64,000 bases of DNA from Stramonita haemastoma (taxonomy: Eukaryota; Mollusca; Gastropoda; Neogastropoda; Muricidae): contig CM060335.1 of assembly GCA_030674155.1 (NCBI GenBank), forward strand, positions 46,007,002-46,071,001, in the 5' to 3' direction. The translations under genes were made by a program, and so were the position numbers. Below are positions 12,985 to 25,324 of the stretch, in pieces; position 1 is the stretch's first letter, and the number at the start of each line of letters is the position of its first letter. The notes below the pieces were generated by a model. It saw only the letters and a program-made list of their open reading frames with translations. It searched no databases and was not told where the DNA came from.

Positions 12985-13390
12985 GGTTGTCTTAGCTCTG
13001 TGTAGCTGCATTAGCTCTGTGTAGATTGCCATATTCTGTGTAGATTGCCGTAGCTCTGTGTAGATTGCCATAGCTCTGTGTAGCTCATTAGCTCTGTGTA
13101 GATTGCCATAGCTCTGTGTAGATTGCCGTAGCTCTCTGTAATTGCCTAGCTCTGTGTAGCTGCATTAGCTGTGTAGATTGCCATAGCTCTGTATATATTG
13201 CCATTGGTCTGAGTGTATTGCCTTAGCTCTGTTTAGCAGGTTGTCTTAACTCAGTGAGGCTTGCCGTGGTTTTACATAGTCATTTTTTCTACCCTGAGGT
13301 ACTTGCTTTAGCTCTGTGTAGCTTTTATCTTAGCTCTGTGTTACATGTCTTGGCTCTGTGTAGCTTGCTGTTGCTCTGTATAATTTACTT
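12985..13390. repeat. About 20-bp minisatellite 'tagctctgtgtagattgcca'
   Basis: Roughly 18 degenerate units built from 'tagctctgtgtag' plus 'attgccg/a' or 'ctgcat'. Spacing decays toward the 3' end. Confidence 0.9.
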
Positions 13391-13699
13391 CATGGCCTGT
13401 CTGTGGCTGTTTAACCTGCTTCCATGGCTCATTATTATCTATATTTCTGATATTTGTTTTGCACACTTTCAAGTCAAAAATGATCTTTATTGAGGGTAAA
13501 AGATAAAGTTTACACAACTTTTTCATCCTGCCCTCACAAAAAAATCAAGAAAATTGACTTCTAAAACAATCAAAGACAAATATCAACCTTTGTTGAAAAC
13601 TAAAATAAATGAGGATTTTCATCCAAACAAAAGTTAGCATTGTATACCCAGTTTTCTTATCACAAAGTAGCATGCCTTAGTTTTGTATTGCTATTTTTT

Positions 13700-14043
13700 C
13701 TTCACGTGTGTAGTTTGCCTCAGGTGTGTGTAGCTTTTCTTAGCTGTGTTTATTTTGCATCAGTTGTGTAAAGTTTGCATCAGCTGTGTGTAGCTTGCCT
13801 TAACAGTGTGAAGCTTTCTTACCAGTGTGAAGCTTGCCTTACCAGTGTGAAGATTTGCCTTACCGTGTGAAGATTGCCTTACAGTGTGTAGCTTGCCTTA
13901 CCAGTGTGAAGCTTGCCTTACAGTGTGAAGCTTGTCTTACCAGTGTGTGAAGATTGCCTTACCAGTGTGAGATTGCCTTACCAGTGTGAAGCTTGCCTTA
14001 CCAGTGTGAAGCTTGCCTTACCAGTGTGAAGCTTGCCTTAGCT
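13700..14043. repeat. About 21-bp minisatellite 'accagtgtgaagcttgcctt'
   Basis: About 15 units, most regular between 13800 and 14040. Early units ('gtgtgtagcttgcctta') resemble the array at 12985-13390, so the two are probably one array split by about 300 bases of unrelated AT-rich DNA. Confidence 0.9.
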
Positions 14044-14384
14044 CTAATCCTGGAAAATGTAGTGTAGTTAATGCACATAATATGCGAGTTTGGCAGATAC
14101 ATTCTGTCTTTAGCTAAAACAGATTATACCGAGGGCAGTGGTAGTGGTCTGAAGACAATAGAGTTACCCAAAAATCAAGTTACCAGAGTTCTGCACTCTA
14201 AATCCCATCAGAATTCAGATATTACCTCTCATTTTGTGACACTTCAGAGAAAAAAGAATTAATAATGATGTGCAAAGCACTGTGAATACTGATTGAAGAA
14301 TCCATGACAGCAAGAATGCATTCTTATGCAGCGTTGTTTTGGAAAGCTTCCTGATACAAGAGCAAATAGATATGATAAAGATTG

Positions 14385-14660
14385 AAAAAAAAAAAAAAAT
14401 AAAAGGGGGGGGGGGAGGGGGGTATGCTGTGGTGACCTGCTCTCCTGGGAAAAATAGCCCAATTTTTACATGGTGAAATTTGCTGTATTAATGTAATGGC
14501 ATGCATGCATGTGTGTGTGTGTGTGTGTTTTTGGGGGGGGGGGGGGGGAGTGAGAGAGAAGGGGGGGGGGGGGGGTAGGAGTTTGAGTGTGTGTGTATAA
14601 CTTTTCAGCCGAGTGTGGGAGGGGTGTGTGGTGTGTGGGGGAGAATTTTTTTTAGCTTGT
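14385..14660. repeat. Poly-A, poly-G and TG low-complexity DNA
   Basis: Alternates an A run (14384-14399), several G runs of 9-16 bases and TG dinucleotides. Confidence 0.9.
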
Positions 14661-15691
14661 GTGTGTTTGTTGCTTGTCTTTCACAGATTTTTAAAGTGAG
14701 AAAAAATTTTCAATAGTTAATTGTCATGACATGAGTTTGCCATTATTACAAAAAATACTAGACTTGGGTGATGTTGGATGAAAGATAAGTATATTTGCAA
14801 CTTAAAGATGACTGAATGAATTTATTGAGGAATGAATGTCAGGTTTGTGTCTGGTAATTTTTTTTTTCAAGAGATTAGAATATTAGAAATGTTCGGAATT
14901 AAGACATGCCCTTATCACATATGTGTGATTTTTTCTTGTTTTTCTTCTTTTTTTTATTTTTTATAAATCAGTGACTTATTAGTTGAAACCTGGTTGTGGT
15001 GGTCTTTGGAATGCTTGTATGTTCATGCTGAACTGTGTCAGCATTTTTTTTCTCAAAGACATAGGAGTGTTAGAAATGTTTGGAATTATGACATGCTTCA
15101 TTACAAGTGTGGTTTTCTTTTTTTTAATTGCTTTTATAAATTGTTTTAATTATTTTGTTTATATAATTATAAGAGTGAGTGATAGTTTGAAACCTAGTTG
15201 TGGTGGTCTTTGCAATGCTTGTATGTTCATGCTGAACTTGTGTCAGCTTTGATTTGATAAAGTTGTAATTGAAATTGTGTAAACATGGATCTGGTCATCT
15301 AAACTGACCTTCAGTTGAATTAGTTTGAATATCTGAAATGATTTGAAATTGAATTTGTGTCAATAGTGATTGATCACGGAAAGCAACTTTTGTGGCCTGT
15401 GTGTGTATGTGTTGGGGGGGGGGGGGGGGAATATGTGTGTGTGTGTATGAAGTACATTGGTGACATGGAAAACCATGCCAGTGAATTATCAATATTCACT
15501 GCTCAAGTGAGTGATTAGTACCTAAAACTTGATATTGAGTTTTTCCATGCAAGAAGCAATCATCTTGTATAGTTTTCTCTGACTGCCAGCAACATGCAGT
15601 AAAGTGTGTGTGCTTGAAACTTGTTAGCTGGTATGTTTGTTGTTTGGGGAGAGGGGGGAGGAAAAGAGAGAGAGAGGGGGGACGAAAGGAA

Positions 15692-15693
15692 GA

Positions 15694-15762
<69 letters not shown>
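15692..15762. repeat. (TG)n microsatellite
   Basis: Perfect TG run of about 70 bases in the G-rich array. Confidence 0.97.
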
Positions 15763-15767
<5 letters not shown>

Positions 15768-16128
15768 TTTTAGCTGGTGTGTGTTTTGGGGTAAGGGTGG
15801 GTGAGTTGAGTGAGAGAGAGAGAGAAAGGGGGAGGGTGGGTGAGTGAGAGAGAAAAGGGGGTGGGGGTGTTGAGTGAGAGAGAGAGGGGGGGGGTAAAAC
15901 TTTTTTAGTGTGTCTGTGTGGTATTGGGGGTGGGGGAGGGGGTTGTGTGTGTCAAACTTTGGGGGGAGGGGAGGATGAGAGTGAGGGTGGGGGCTGGGGG
16001 AGTTTCTGTTAAAGTACAACTTTTCGGGGAGGGGGGGGGGAGATTTTTTTTTAGCTGGTTATGTGTGTGTGTGAGTGAAACTTTTCAGGGGAGGGAGGGG
16101 GTGTGTGGAGGTGAGAGATTTTTTTAAC

Positions 16129-16174
<46 letters not shown>

Positions 16175-17037
16175 GTTGAAAGGGAGAGAAGGGGAGGGGG
16201 GGAGTGGAGAGGGAGGGGGCGTGAGAGAGAGGGGGGGTGTAAAACCTTTTAGCTGGTTTGTGTGTGTTTGAAGAGGGGTGGGGGGAAGGGGGGGAGTTGT
16301 GTGTGTCAAACTTTTTAGTTGGGGGGGGGGGGGGGAATGGTTGTGTGTGTGTAACTTTTCATCTGGAGTGGTGGAAAGGAGAGAGGGGTGAGAGAGATTT
16401 TTTTGCTGATGTGTTCATTGTTTTTGAGAGATTTCAAACTGAGAAAACTAGTCTGACATCATGAGAAAATGACCAGCTTTGGTTAATGATGGATGAAGTA
16501 TGTACATTAATAGCTTTTAAGGTGAGTGACTGAATGTTTTGAGGAATGAATGTTTGGGGTTAGTGTCAGTGATAGTTGTTTTTTTTTTTTTTTTCTCTTT
16601 TCCTTTCTTTTTTTTTTCTCAAAGAGATTGGAGTGTTAGAAATGTTTGGAATTATGACATGCTTCATTACAAGTGTGGTTTTCTTTTTTTTTTAATAGCT
16701 TTTAAAATTGTTTTAATTATTTTGTTTATATAATTATAAGAGTGAGTGTTAGTTAAAAGCTAGTTGTGGTGGTCTTTGCAATGCTTGTATGTTCATGCTG
16801 AACTTGTGTCAGCATTGATTTGATCAAGTTGTAATTGAACTTGTGTCAGCATTGATTTGATAAAGTTGTAATTGAAATTGTGTAAACATGGATCTGGTCA
16901 TCTAAACTGACCTTCAGTTGAATAAGTTTGAATATCTGAAATGATTTGAAATTGAATTTTTGTCAATAGTGATTTGATGACGGAAAGCAACTTTTTGTGG
17001 CCTGTGTGTGTGTGTATGTGGGGGGGAGGGGGGAAGG

Positions 17038-17040
<3 letters not shown>

Positions 17041-17096
<56 letters not shown>

Positions 17097-17116
17097 GTGT
17101 GTGTGTGTGTGTGTGT
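17041..17116. repeat. (TG)n microsatellite
   Basis: About 75 bases of TG with a single interruption, at the position in the second unit that matches 15692 in the first. Confidence 0.95.
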
Positions 17117-18405
17117 TATGGGGTAAGGGTGGGTGAGTTGAGTGAGAGAGAGAGAGAGAGAAAGGGGGAGGGTGGGTAAGAGAGAGAGTGTGTGTGTGTG
17201 GGGGGGGGGGGGGTGAGTGAGAGAGAAAGGGGGTGGGGGTGTTGAGTGAGAGAGAGAGAGGTGGGGGGAGGGTGTAAAACTTTTTAGTGTGTCTGTGTGT
17301 TGGGGGGGGGGGGGGGGGGAGAGTTGTGTGTCAAACTTTGGGGGGAGGGGAGGATGGGAGTGAGGGTGGGGGGAGTTGCTGTTAAAGTGAAACTTGGGGG
17401 GGGGGGGGATTATTTTTTTAGCTGGTTATGTGTGTGTAAGTGAAACTTTTCAAGGGAGGGAAGGGTAGGGGTGGAGTGAGAGTTTTTTAGCTGGATGTGT
17501 GTGTGTGTGTGTGTGTGTGTGTTTTGAGAGATTTCAAAGTGAAAAAAACGGAAAGAGTAGCCTGTCATGACACTAGACTGACATCATAAAAAATACATTT
17601 TTTTTTTTGTAATGATAAATGGAATAAGTTTAATGTAAGCTTTTAAAATGAATGAATTGGGTTTATGTCAGCTGATTTTTTTTCCTTTCCTTTTTTTTTT
17701 AAAATCATATTTTCCCCCAAGGAGATTAGAATGGTTGGAATTATGACATGCCTTATTAAAAGTGGTTTTTTTTTTTTTTTTTTTAAGATTGACTATAGTT
17801 GAAAACTAGTTGTGATGGTCTTTGCAATGCTTGTATGTTTATGCTGAACTTTTGTCAGCATTGATTTGATTATGTAAATTCAGTAGTAAGTCTGAATAGT
17901 GTCAACATGGATCTGGTCATCTAAACTGGCTTTCAGTTGAATTAGTTTAAAGATCATAAATCACTTCAGATCAATTTTGGGTCAATAGTGATCTGGTCAT
18001 GAACCGTGACTTGTTGAGAAACATAATCTGTAGTAAAGTTGAATTGAAAGCAAGATTAGATAACCATATCAGTGTTCACACTCGTATGTCGATAACATGT
18101 GGGAAAAAAATAAGTAACAAACAAAACCTGTCATAAAGTTGGACAGAAAGAAATGCTACTTTGTTGTGTGGAAGATTGTGTCCTGTATTAAGTTAGCTTT
18201 GTTCATACTTCTAACATTATTGCTTTGCTGTGTAAGACTGAACTGCAGAAACAAAAACATCTGCAGGATAGAAAGCAACATTTTACAACTTGTTTTTTAA
18301 AGATATTTTGTTTTCTTCAGTTATTAGGAAAATGTAAATGTTTACCACAAGTCATTTTACAAGTCTCACTTTACACATAGGTATTATTTTGATACTCGGC
18401 ATGCT

Positions 18406-18459
<54 letters not shown>

Positions 18460-18985
18460 TGCAAAGGGTATGGGCATGTATTTTCTTCTTCTTTTTTTTT
18501 TTTTTTGGGGGGGGGGGGGGGGGGGAGTGTGTGTGTGTGTGTGTGCAAAGGGTATGGGCATGTATTTTCTTTTTTTTTTTTTGGGGGGGGGGGGGGTGGT
18601 GTGTGTGGTGTGCGAAGGGTATGGGCATGTATTTTCTATTTTCTTCTTTTTTTGGGGGGGAGGGGGGGGAGGATGGGTGTGTGTGTGGTGTGCGAAGAAT
18701 ATGGGCTTTTTTTTTTTTTTGGGGGGGGGGGGGGTGCAAAGGGTATGGGCATGTATTTTCTATTTTCTTCTTTTTTTTGGGGGGGGGGGGGGGGGGGGGA
18801 GTGGAGTGTGTGGTGTGCGAAGGGTATGGGCATGTATTTTCTTTCTTTTTTTTTCTTTTTTGTTGGGGGGGGGGGGAGTGTGTGTGGTGTGCAAAGGGTA
18901 TGGGCATGTATTTTCTATTTTCTTCTCCTTTTTTTGGGGGGGGGGGGGGGGGGGGAGGGGAGTGTGTGTGTGTGTGAGTGAGTGA
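18406..18985. repeat. About 60-90-bp G-run minisatellite, 7 units
   Basis: Each unit reads 'gcaaagggtatgggcatgta' then 'ttttctattttcttc', a T run, a poly-G run of 7-20 bases, and (TG)n. Unit length varies only in the homopolymers. Long reading frames on both strands over it are read-through. Confidence 0.95.
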
Positions 18986-20281
18986 GTGAACTTTTTAGCT
19001 TGTGGGGGGGAGAGGGAGTGAGAGGGTTTCTTGTTTTTGTTTTTTTGTGTGTGTTTTTTTTTTCTTTTAGCAAATGTGTGTGGGGATTGGGGGAGAGAGA
19101 GAGAGACTGGCATGGGGGGTGGGGGTGTTATTGTAAAACTTTTCATCTGGTGGGGGGGGGGGGGGGGGGGGGTGAGGAGTGAGAGAAAATATTTTTTAGC
19201 TGGTGTGTGTGTGTTCATTTTTTTTAAATTCTCATTTTCGTTTGGAGAGAGTTCAAAGTGAAAACTTTTTGAAACAATGAACTGTCATGACATGAGTCTT
19301 GACATCATGTGTGGTAGTTGTACTAGACATTGTGCTTTTATTGAGGATCAGACTCGATGATTGTATAACAAAGTTCCATACTGTTTGTAATAAGATACTG
19401 GATGATTGTATAATAGCAATTTAATCAGTATTATTTGAAATGTATTGAAAGAAAAGGGACTAGTTTTTGTTAATGATGGATGAAATATTGACAGATTTTA
19501 AGATGAATGAATGAACTTATTGAGGAATTAATGTTTGGGGTTTGTATCTGTGGTGATTTCATTTCTTTGTAACAGTTTTTTTTTCTTCTTTTTTTTTTTT
19601 TCTTTTTACAAATATAGGTGCGGGTTTTTTCTAATGTTTAAGAAATTTTGATTGAAATTCTGGTATTTCAGTAAAACATTTCCAAAGAAACTGTGTAATT
19701 TTTTTTAGTCAGATATGCACATTTCTGACTTGGGATACAGAGCTTTTCAAAGTTTATTTTCCACTTTTTAAAAATTTTACTTTTAATCTAAAGAATTAAC
19801 ATTTCTGTTTTGAATGTTGACACTTCCCATGCAAGACAACTCTGTGTGATGTTTTTGGTGATTTATGGCTCACTGACTTTTTCCTCTCAGTTTCTTAAGA
19901 ATATGTTGACTTTCTGTGTGTGGTATATTCAGTTTAGGACCCAGTGATGTTGGTTCTGTACAGAACATGATTAATATGTTAGATTTTATGCACTCAGTAA
20001 TGTAAAGAGTGCAGCTACATTTAGATACATTCACATGGGATAAATGATAAGGCAAAAACCTACCATAAAAGTTAGGTATTGCACATTCACATGAGATAGA
20101 GATAAGGCAAAGACCATCACTGGAGTATGATATATAATATGTATTCACGCAGTATAATGATACGGCAGAGACAGTCACAAAAGTGACATACATGTACATT
20201 TAGGTGGGGAAGTGATTCATATTCATTAGGCCCTTTTCCTTTATAAGAGTTTGATAAGATTAAGGCTTTCCCCCCTTTTTT

Positions 20282-20575
20282 TCCTTTTTCAGTTTGATAT
20301 TGATAAGGGCCTTTTACTTTAGAGCCTTTTTAAAGGCCTCTTTCCTTTATTACAGTTTGATAATGATAAAGGCCTTTTTCCTTTACCACAGTTTGATAAT
20401 GATAAAGGCCTTTTTCCTTTACCACAGTTTGATAATGATAAAGGCCTTTTTCCTTTACCACAGTTTGATAATGATAAAGGCCTTTTTCCTTTATCACAGT
20501 TTGATAATGATAAAGGCCTTTTTCCTTTATCACAGTTTGATAATGATACAGGCCTTTATCCTTTGTCAGAGTTGC
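20282..20575. repeat. 36-bp minisatellite, about 7 units
   Basis: The unit begins 'ggcctttttcctttaccaca' followed by 'gtttgataatgataaa'. Because 36 is a multiple of three, both strands show repetitive open frames (12-residue periods). I take these as artefacts. Confidence 0.95.
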
Positions 20576-20859
20576 AGTTGCAAATGACAAGGTAACAATA
20601 TTTTTTGTGTGTGAAACTGCTATCAGTGTTATATTTTTTATGGCAATTTCGGACAAGGCACCTGTATACACTTGGCATACTCTAGCCGATTTAGTCTTAC
20701 ATGTGCATGAGTGTAATCACATATATGCACATAAGCTCACAATTTACACACAAATTCTAACACATAATATATATGCATGCCCATGCATTCCATTGTGTGT
20801 GTGTGTGTGCTGCACACACGTATACTTCAGCACTCGTACACATAGGCATAACCTGGTGC

Positions 20860-20896
20860 ATGCCACATACATCCATATGCACCCCATACCTCTGCC

Positions 20897-20957
<61 letters not shown>
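20860..20957. repeat. (CA)n microsatellite
   Basis: About 58 bases of perfect CA after a CA-rich lead-in. Confidence 0.97.
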
Positions 20958-20958
<1 letters not shown>

Positions 20959-21443
20959 TATCAATAATCAGCATAATCTTTTAACACTTTTTAAACAAAA
21001 AACAAGTAAAAAGTGACATTGAAAACAATCACATGAAGAAATGTGAAGAAATGATACTTTGTGACATATTTGTCAGTACTTGTTCACTTAAGGCATTGTG
21101 CTGTAGGGGTTGTAGTTGTGGTTCTACCAGTGATGGCACGCAACACTCTGACGGAACACAGACCACCGCAGATGCCATGGCATTCTGAAAAGACTGCTGC
21201 CTTCTTTGGGTGGCTCTGTGGCAGGAGACACTCAGCTGAGTGTGACTGCAGGGTTGGAACTTGGGTGATCCTCGGTGGTTTGAGTGGCATCATGTACTGT
21301 TCACAAATTGTTGTTGTTTATTTATTTTATTATTTTTATACTTACACATTCATTTACTTATCACTTATTTATTTATATACTTAAGATATATTCATCTTTT
21401 TTTTTATTTTATTCATTTACTTATCTGTTTTTTTCTTTACATA

Positions 21444-21867
21444 TGTGACGCTCCACCACGAAATGAGTCGCTTAGCACATCACCCAATTTTGCCCTAGGA
21501 GCCTTTAAAGGCAGGTGGGGGTCAAGTTGTCAATTTTGAGATTTTGATTGATTATTAAACTAGATCTGTTTATTTATCTTATAATGAAATATCAAGGCAT
21601 AATTTTTATTCCTTTTGCTTTTAAATGTGTTTTGAAAATACCAAAGCACTCATTCTGACAACCTGTTACTAAAATAAACTTGCCCGTTTCTCATTTTGTC
21701 ACATCCAGCAGTCTATCATTTCAATTTGTAATAATGTTGCACAGAATTGTCCGATTTTCAATCTGTTTTTTGTATTTGATAGCCACTTTATTGCACATTA
21801 ATAACATGTCAATAACTAAAAATTGACCTCAAGTGCACTCCGTCTCATTATGTGGTGGAGCGTCACA
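21444..21867 (+). mobile_element. TA-flanked MITE, copy 1 (424 bp)
   Basis: Terminal inverted repeats 'tgtgacgctccaccac' and 'gtggtggagcgtcaca' are exact complements and sit between TA dinucleotides, as for Tc1/mariner-type insertion. There is no coding capacity. A second copy, nearly identical by eye over the whole length, lies at 45025-45449, which proves a mobile unit. Superfamily is inferred from the TA target only. Confidence 0.85.
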
Positions 21868-22269
21868 TATCTATTCATTTACTTATTTATTTTATTATTA
21901 TTATTGTTTTTTTAAAATTATTTTTTTATGATGCCACGGCCCATGATCTGCTCAGTCTTGCAAGCCACACCCCCAGGTCATGGAGAGAGAGAGAGAGGAG
22001 GGCAGACCACTGTTTGGTGACATGACACACCCGGAGGGGAGTGCTGTCACCTTCAGGCTTGTTCTGCAGGGTGGGGTGGCTGTGACAGTTGGTGGAGGAG
22101 GAGGAGGGGACCCCAGGGTCCCATGGGTAACAGCAAGACAGTTTGAGCTTTTTGAGGGCCAGTTCTCAGCCTGAAGTTCACACACGCGCGCATACACAGG
22201 CACATACATACACATGCAGGCATGCAAGCATATTCATGGATGCTACACATGCGCGCGTACATACACACA

Positions 22270-22328
22270 CACTTTTTCTCTCTTTCTCTCACATACGTAA
22301 AACACACACACACACACACACACACACT
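22270..22328. repeat. CT/CA low-complexity DNA
   Basis: CT-rich, then a short perfect CA run (22303-22327). Confidence 0.9.
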
Positions 22329-22679
22329 ATCTCTCTGTCTTGTCTCTGTCTCTGTCAATGCACTGGAAGAAGAGTGCATTGATCTTCAGGCTGATGTTGT
22401 GGAGAGAGGAAACCACAGAGATGGCTGGAGTGAGGGCACCCAATGTTCTCTCCTTTTCCACAGTCCACAGTCAGAGTGTAGCGTGCCATCACTGTCAGAA
22501 CCACTCCTGCATCTGCTGTAGCACTATGCTTGTGAGCGAAATAAGGGTTTACCACATTTTGATGAAGAAGGAAAATGTTGGATCCAAATTCTGTTCTGGT
22601 TTAGCTGCATGCACTCTGTGTATAGTGTAGGGGTGTAGGGCCAGAAAAAGGATAAGTTTTTTGTTTTTGTTTTTTAAGA

Positions 22680-22746
22680 AGTGTGTGTGTGTGTGTGTGT
22701 GTGTTGTGTGTTGTGTGTGTGTGTGTTGTGTGTGTGTGTGTGTGTG
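22680..22746. repeat. (TG)n microsatellite, interrupted
   Basis: TG runs separated by GTTGTG interruptions. Confidence 0.95.
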
Positions 22747-22852
22747 AAAGTACAATCAGAAGTGTGTCTGGGTATATAGGTGCCTATTTTGCTTTGTAAT
22801 CAGAATTAATGCAATGCATCAAACACTGATATATGTTTCATACCAGCTACAC

Positions 22853-22857
22853 ATACA

Positions 22858-22946
<89 letters not shown>
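22853..22946. repeat. (CA)n microsatellite
   Basis: About 85 bases of CA. Confidence 0.97.
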
Positions 22947-22947
<1 letters not shown>

Positions 22948-23210
22948 CAGTCATAGTTTGTAAGATATCAAAGGGTAATTTTTTCATAGAATGAACTGAA
23001 CTATGAATATTATGTCTTGGGACTTAAGAAAAAAATACAAGTGTACTGAAAGATTTTGCATAATTTTCATAGAATAATTAAAATGTAAACTTCATCTCTT
23101 GGGACTTATAAAGAAATGTAAGATTCTTGAAAAAAAAAACCCACATAAGTATGGTCAACAGCATCCCCAAATTGATAACTAAGAGTCATTTAGCCATCAA
23201 CTGCCAAAAC

Positions 23211-23316
23211 TGATGAGAGAGAGAGAGAGAGAGAGAGGATTTTTTTTTAGAGTAATGGAAAAGCACAAAGCTTTTCACCATGCCCTCCTCCCCTCCACCT
23301 TCCCCTTTTCCCTTCT

Positions 23317-23380
<64 letters not shown>

Positions 23381-23490
23381 GTGAGTGAGTGGTAACTGTA
23401 TAAGCACAAAGTTGTTTTTTTCACCATACCCTCCTGTGCCCTCTTTCTCCTTCTGTGTGTCTGTGTCTGTGTGTGGTGTGAGAGAGAGTA
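23211..23490. repeat. (GA)n, (TG)n and a duplicated flank
   Basis: A GA run (23213-23237) and a TG run (23318-23378) lie in a roughly 140-bp unit that occurs twice. 'agcacaaag' plus 'tttttcaccat' and a C/T-rich block appear at 23262-23317 and again at 23402-23456. Confidence 0.85.
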
Positions 23491-23789
23491 ATGATGTGAA
23501 TGTTTTGATTTATTATTTTTCATATATTGAGTGGCATGGCCCATTCCTATTTTTTATTAAATGTTTTTAATTAAAGTTTTGGATTGTGGATGTGGGGCAA
23601 AAAGCAAATGGTTAGGCATGACATTCTGCATGAACCAAATCTAAAAACAAACATTTACCTTTGATGGGGTTTATTTCCCCCCTAATTATTTGTCAAGTGA
23701 ATGGCCCTATTATGTAAAATGTATGTCTTGGTATCATATGATTTAAAGTCTTGTGTTGGAGCATGGTGGTTACAGAAATCCTTTACTTA

Positions 23790-24070
23790 CTGAGAAAGAT
23801 GAGAGGGAGAGAGAGGTACATGTGCATAATGGATTTTTCTTTGAGATTTCCTTTCCTAAAGAAAGGGAGAGGGGGGAGGGGAGAGAGAGGATGGATGGGA
23901 GGAAGAGAGAGAGACAGAATGACAAAAAAGTTATAAAAAAGAAAGAAGAAAAAGAAGAAAAAAACCAAACAAAATACAAAGAAAAAAAAAAAAAAAAAAG
24001 AAAGAAAACAAAACAAAGAGAAACATAAAAGAAAAAAAAAAAGACCAGAAAAATGAAAAACAAAGCAAAA
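23790..24070. repeat. Purine-rich GA then A-rich low-complexity DNA
   Basis: GA-rich (23800-23925), then A with scattered G and C to 24070. Phe/Leu-rich frames on the minus strand are artefacts of this composition. Confidence 0.9.
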
Positions 24071-24295
24071 CAAAAACATTTATGTTATAGTGAAGCTTGA
24101 AAAAAAAATTGCATGAAATATATGTGTATGCCGTCATATGAGTATGTGTGTTATAAATGTGAATATTCTTTTTTTTTGTTATGTATTGTTTTGCTAATAA
24201 GTTATTTTGTCATTTTTGTGAACTTTAGTTTTTCATTGGACCACAGTTGTGTTTTTTTTCTCAAGTGTATGCTGTGGTTGACAGTGTTTACAGCT

Positions 24296-24389
<94 letters not shown>

Positions 24390-24394
24390 TGGTG

Positions 24395-24430
<36 letters not shown>
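24296..24430. repeat. (TG)n followed by (GA)n
   Basis: About 92 bases of TG and about 30 of GA, meeting at 24388-24404. Confidence 0.97.
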
Positions 24431-24431
<1 letters not shown>

Positions 24432-25320
24432 AATAAGAGTGATTTTACTGTCAGTATTATGTTCCCATAAGTGTGGTGTTGAACTCTGACCATTGTCTTG
24501 AAAGATGGTATTTTGATGTTATTTTTGGCAACAGGGTTTGTCTGAAGTTGCACAGATATTTTTTTAGATGCTCTGAAAGATGGGAACTGCTTTTGTATGT
24601 AACTAAGGTATATGAACAGTAAGTTTTGTTTTGGAGAACAATGATACTCTGTGAAAAAGTATGGTTTGCTTTTATTTTCCTAATTAGAAAGCTGTGTAAA
24701 ACTCCAGCTATCAGCAAAAACCCCAGACTTGTTTGAATTTGACATTTTATGTATAGTATCAGACACTTTAGACTTCATTTTTTATTATCATCCTTTATTT
24801 ATTTTTTTGTTAGTTATGCTTTTATTCAGTAATGTTTTCATTGGTGGTGGGGGTTGTCACAATACTGAATTGTATTGTACTGGTACAAGAGAGAGAGAGA
24901 GAGAGAGGGTGGAGGTGAGAGAGAGGAAATTCGGACTAATTTTTCCAAAGGAGAGCATATCACCACAGTTCTTACTGAATTTTTGTGACATTAATTTGCT
25001 AGGATCTGGTTTTTGTAATAAAAGGTTATCTTTTTGCTCTGACTGATTTATACAAAGATTAACACACGAAACAACTTTTGAAAATAGCAGAAATGATGAA
25101 AATTTGTTAAATAAATTTCATTTAAAAACAAACAACAAAAAAAGGGGGGGGGGGGGCTGTAAGGTGCTATTCCCCTTGAGCGTCACAGGTTGAATGAGTG
25201 TTCAGATTCAAACGTATTAGGATTAAGTTAGGTCACACTTGGTAATGTTACACTGGATTGAAGATAAGTTTGTCTTCTGTTGTTAACACTGAAGCCAGCT
25301 TATGATTAGGTAAAGAGCCA
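24431..25320. other. AT-rich DNA, nothing recognised
   Basis: Contains a short GA run (24889-24907) and a G run (25144-25156) only. Confidence 0.5.
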
Positions 25321-25324
25321 TGTT

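Larger units (their letters stand above)
14800..19610. repeat. Higher-order G-rich repeat, units of about 1-1.7 kb
   Basis: Blocks containing 'aatgtttggaattatgacat', 'gtggtggtctttgcaatgct' and 'tgtatgttcatgctgaact' recur at about 14890-15250, 16620-16880 and 17725-17870. The first half of the unit (a 'gaatgaa...attgagg' block) recurs again near 19500. Between them lie G-rich strings of TG, GA and poly-G with the recurrent motif 'gtgaaacttttcagctgg'. The pattern implies local tandem duplication followed by expansion of the simple repeats inside each unit. No gene is visible. Confidence 0.75.
21118..22504. repeat. Diverged inverted repeat pair flanking a MITE
   Basis: The 35 bases at 21118-21152 ('gtggttctaccagtgatggc' onward) match the reverse complement of 22470-22504 at 32 of 35 positions by eye. 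Weaker similarity continues outward. The interval holds the TA-flanked MITE at 21444-21867 and GA/CA-rich DNA. The arms could be two opposite copies of a dispersed repeat or the remains of a larger inverted-repeat element. Confidence 0.55.

Noticed and set aside
18338..18985. Frames of up to 215 codons rich in Gly, Phe, Cys and Val
   Set aside because: Translation of poly-G, poly-T and TG runs; open on both strands and in several frames.
20294..20671. 12-residue-period frames on both strands
   Set aside because: Explained by the 36-bp minisatellite; no start context or conserved domain.
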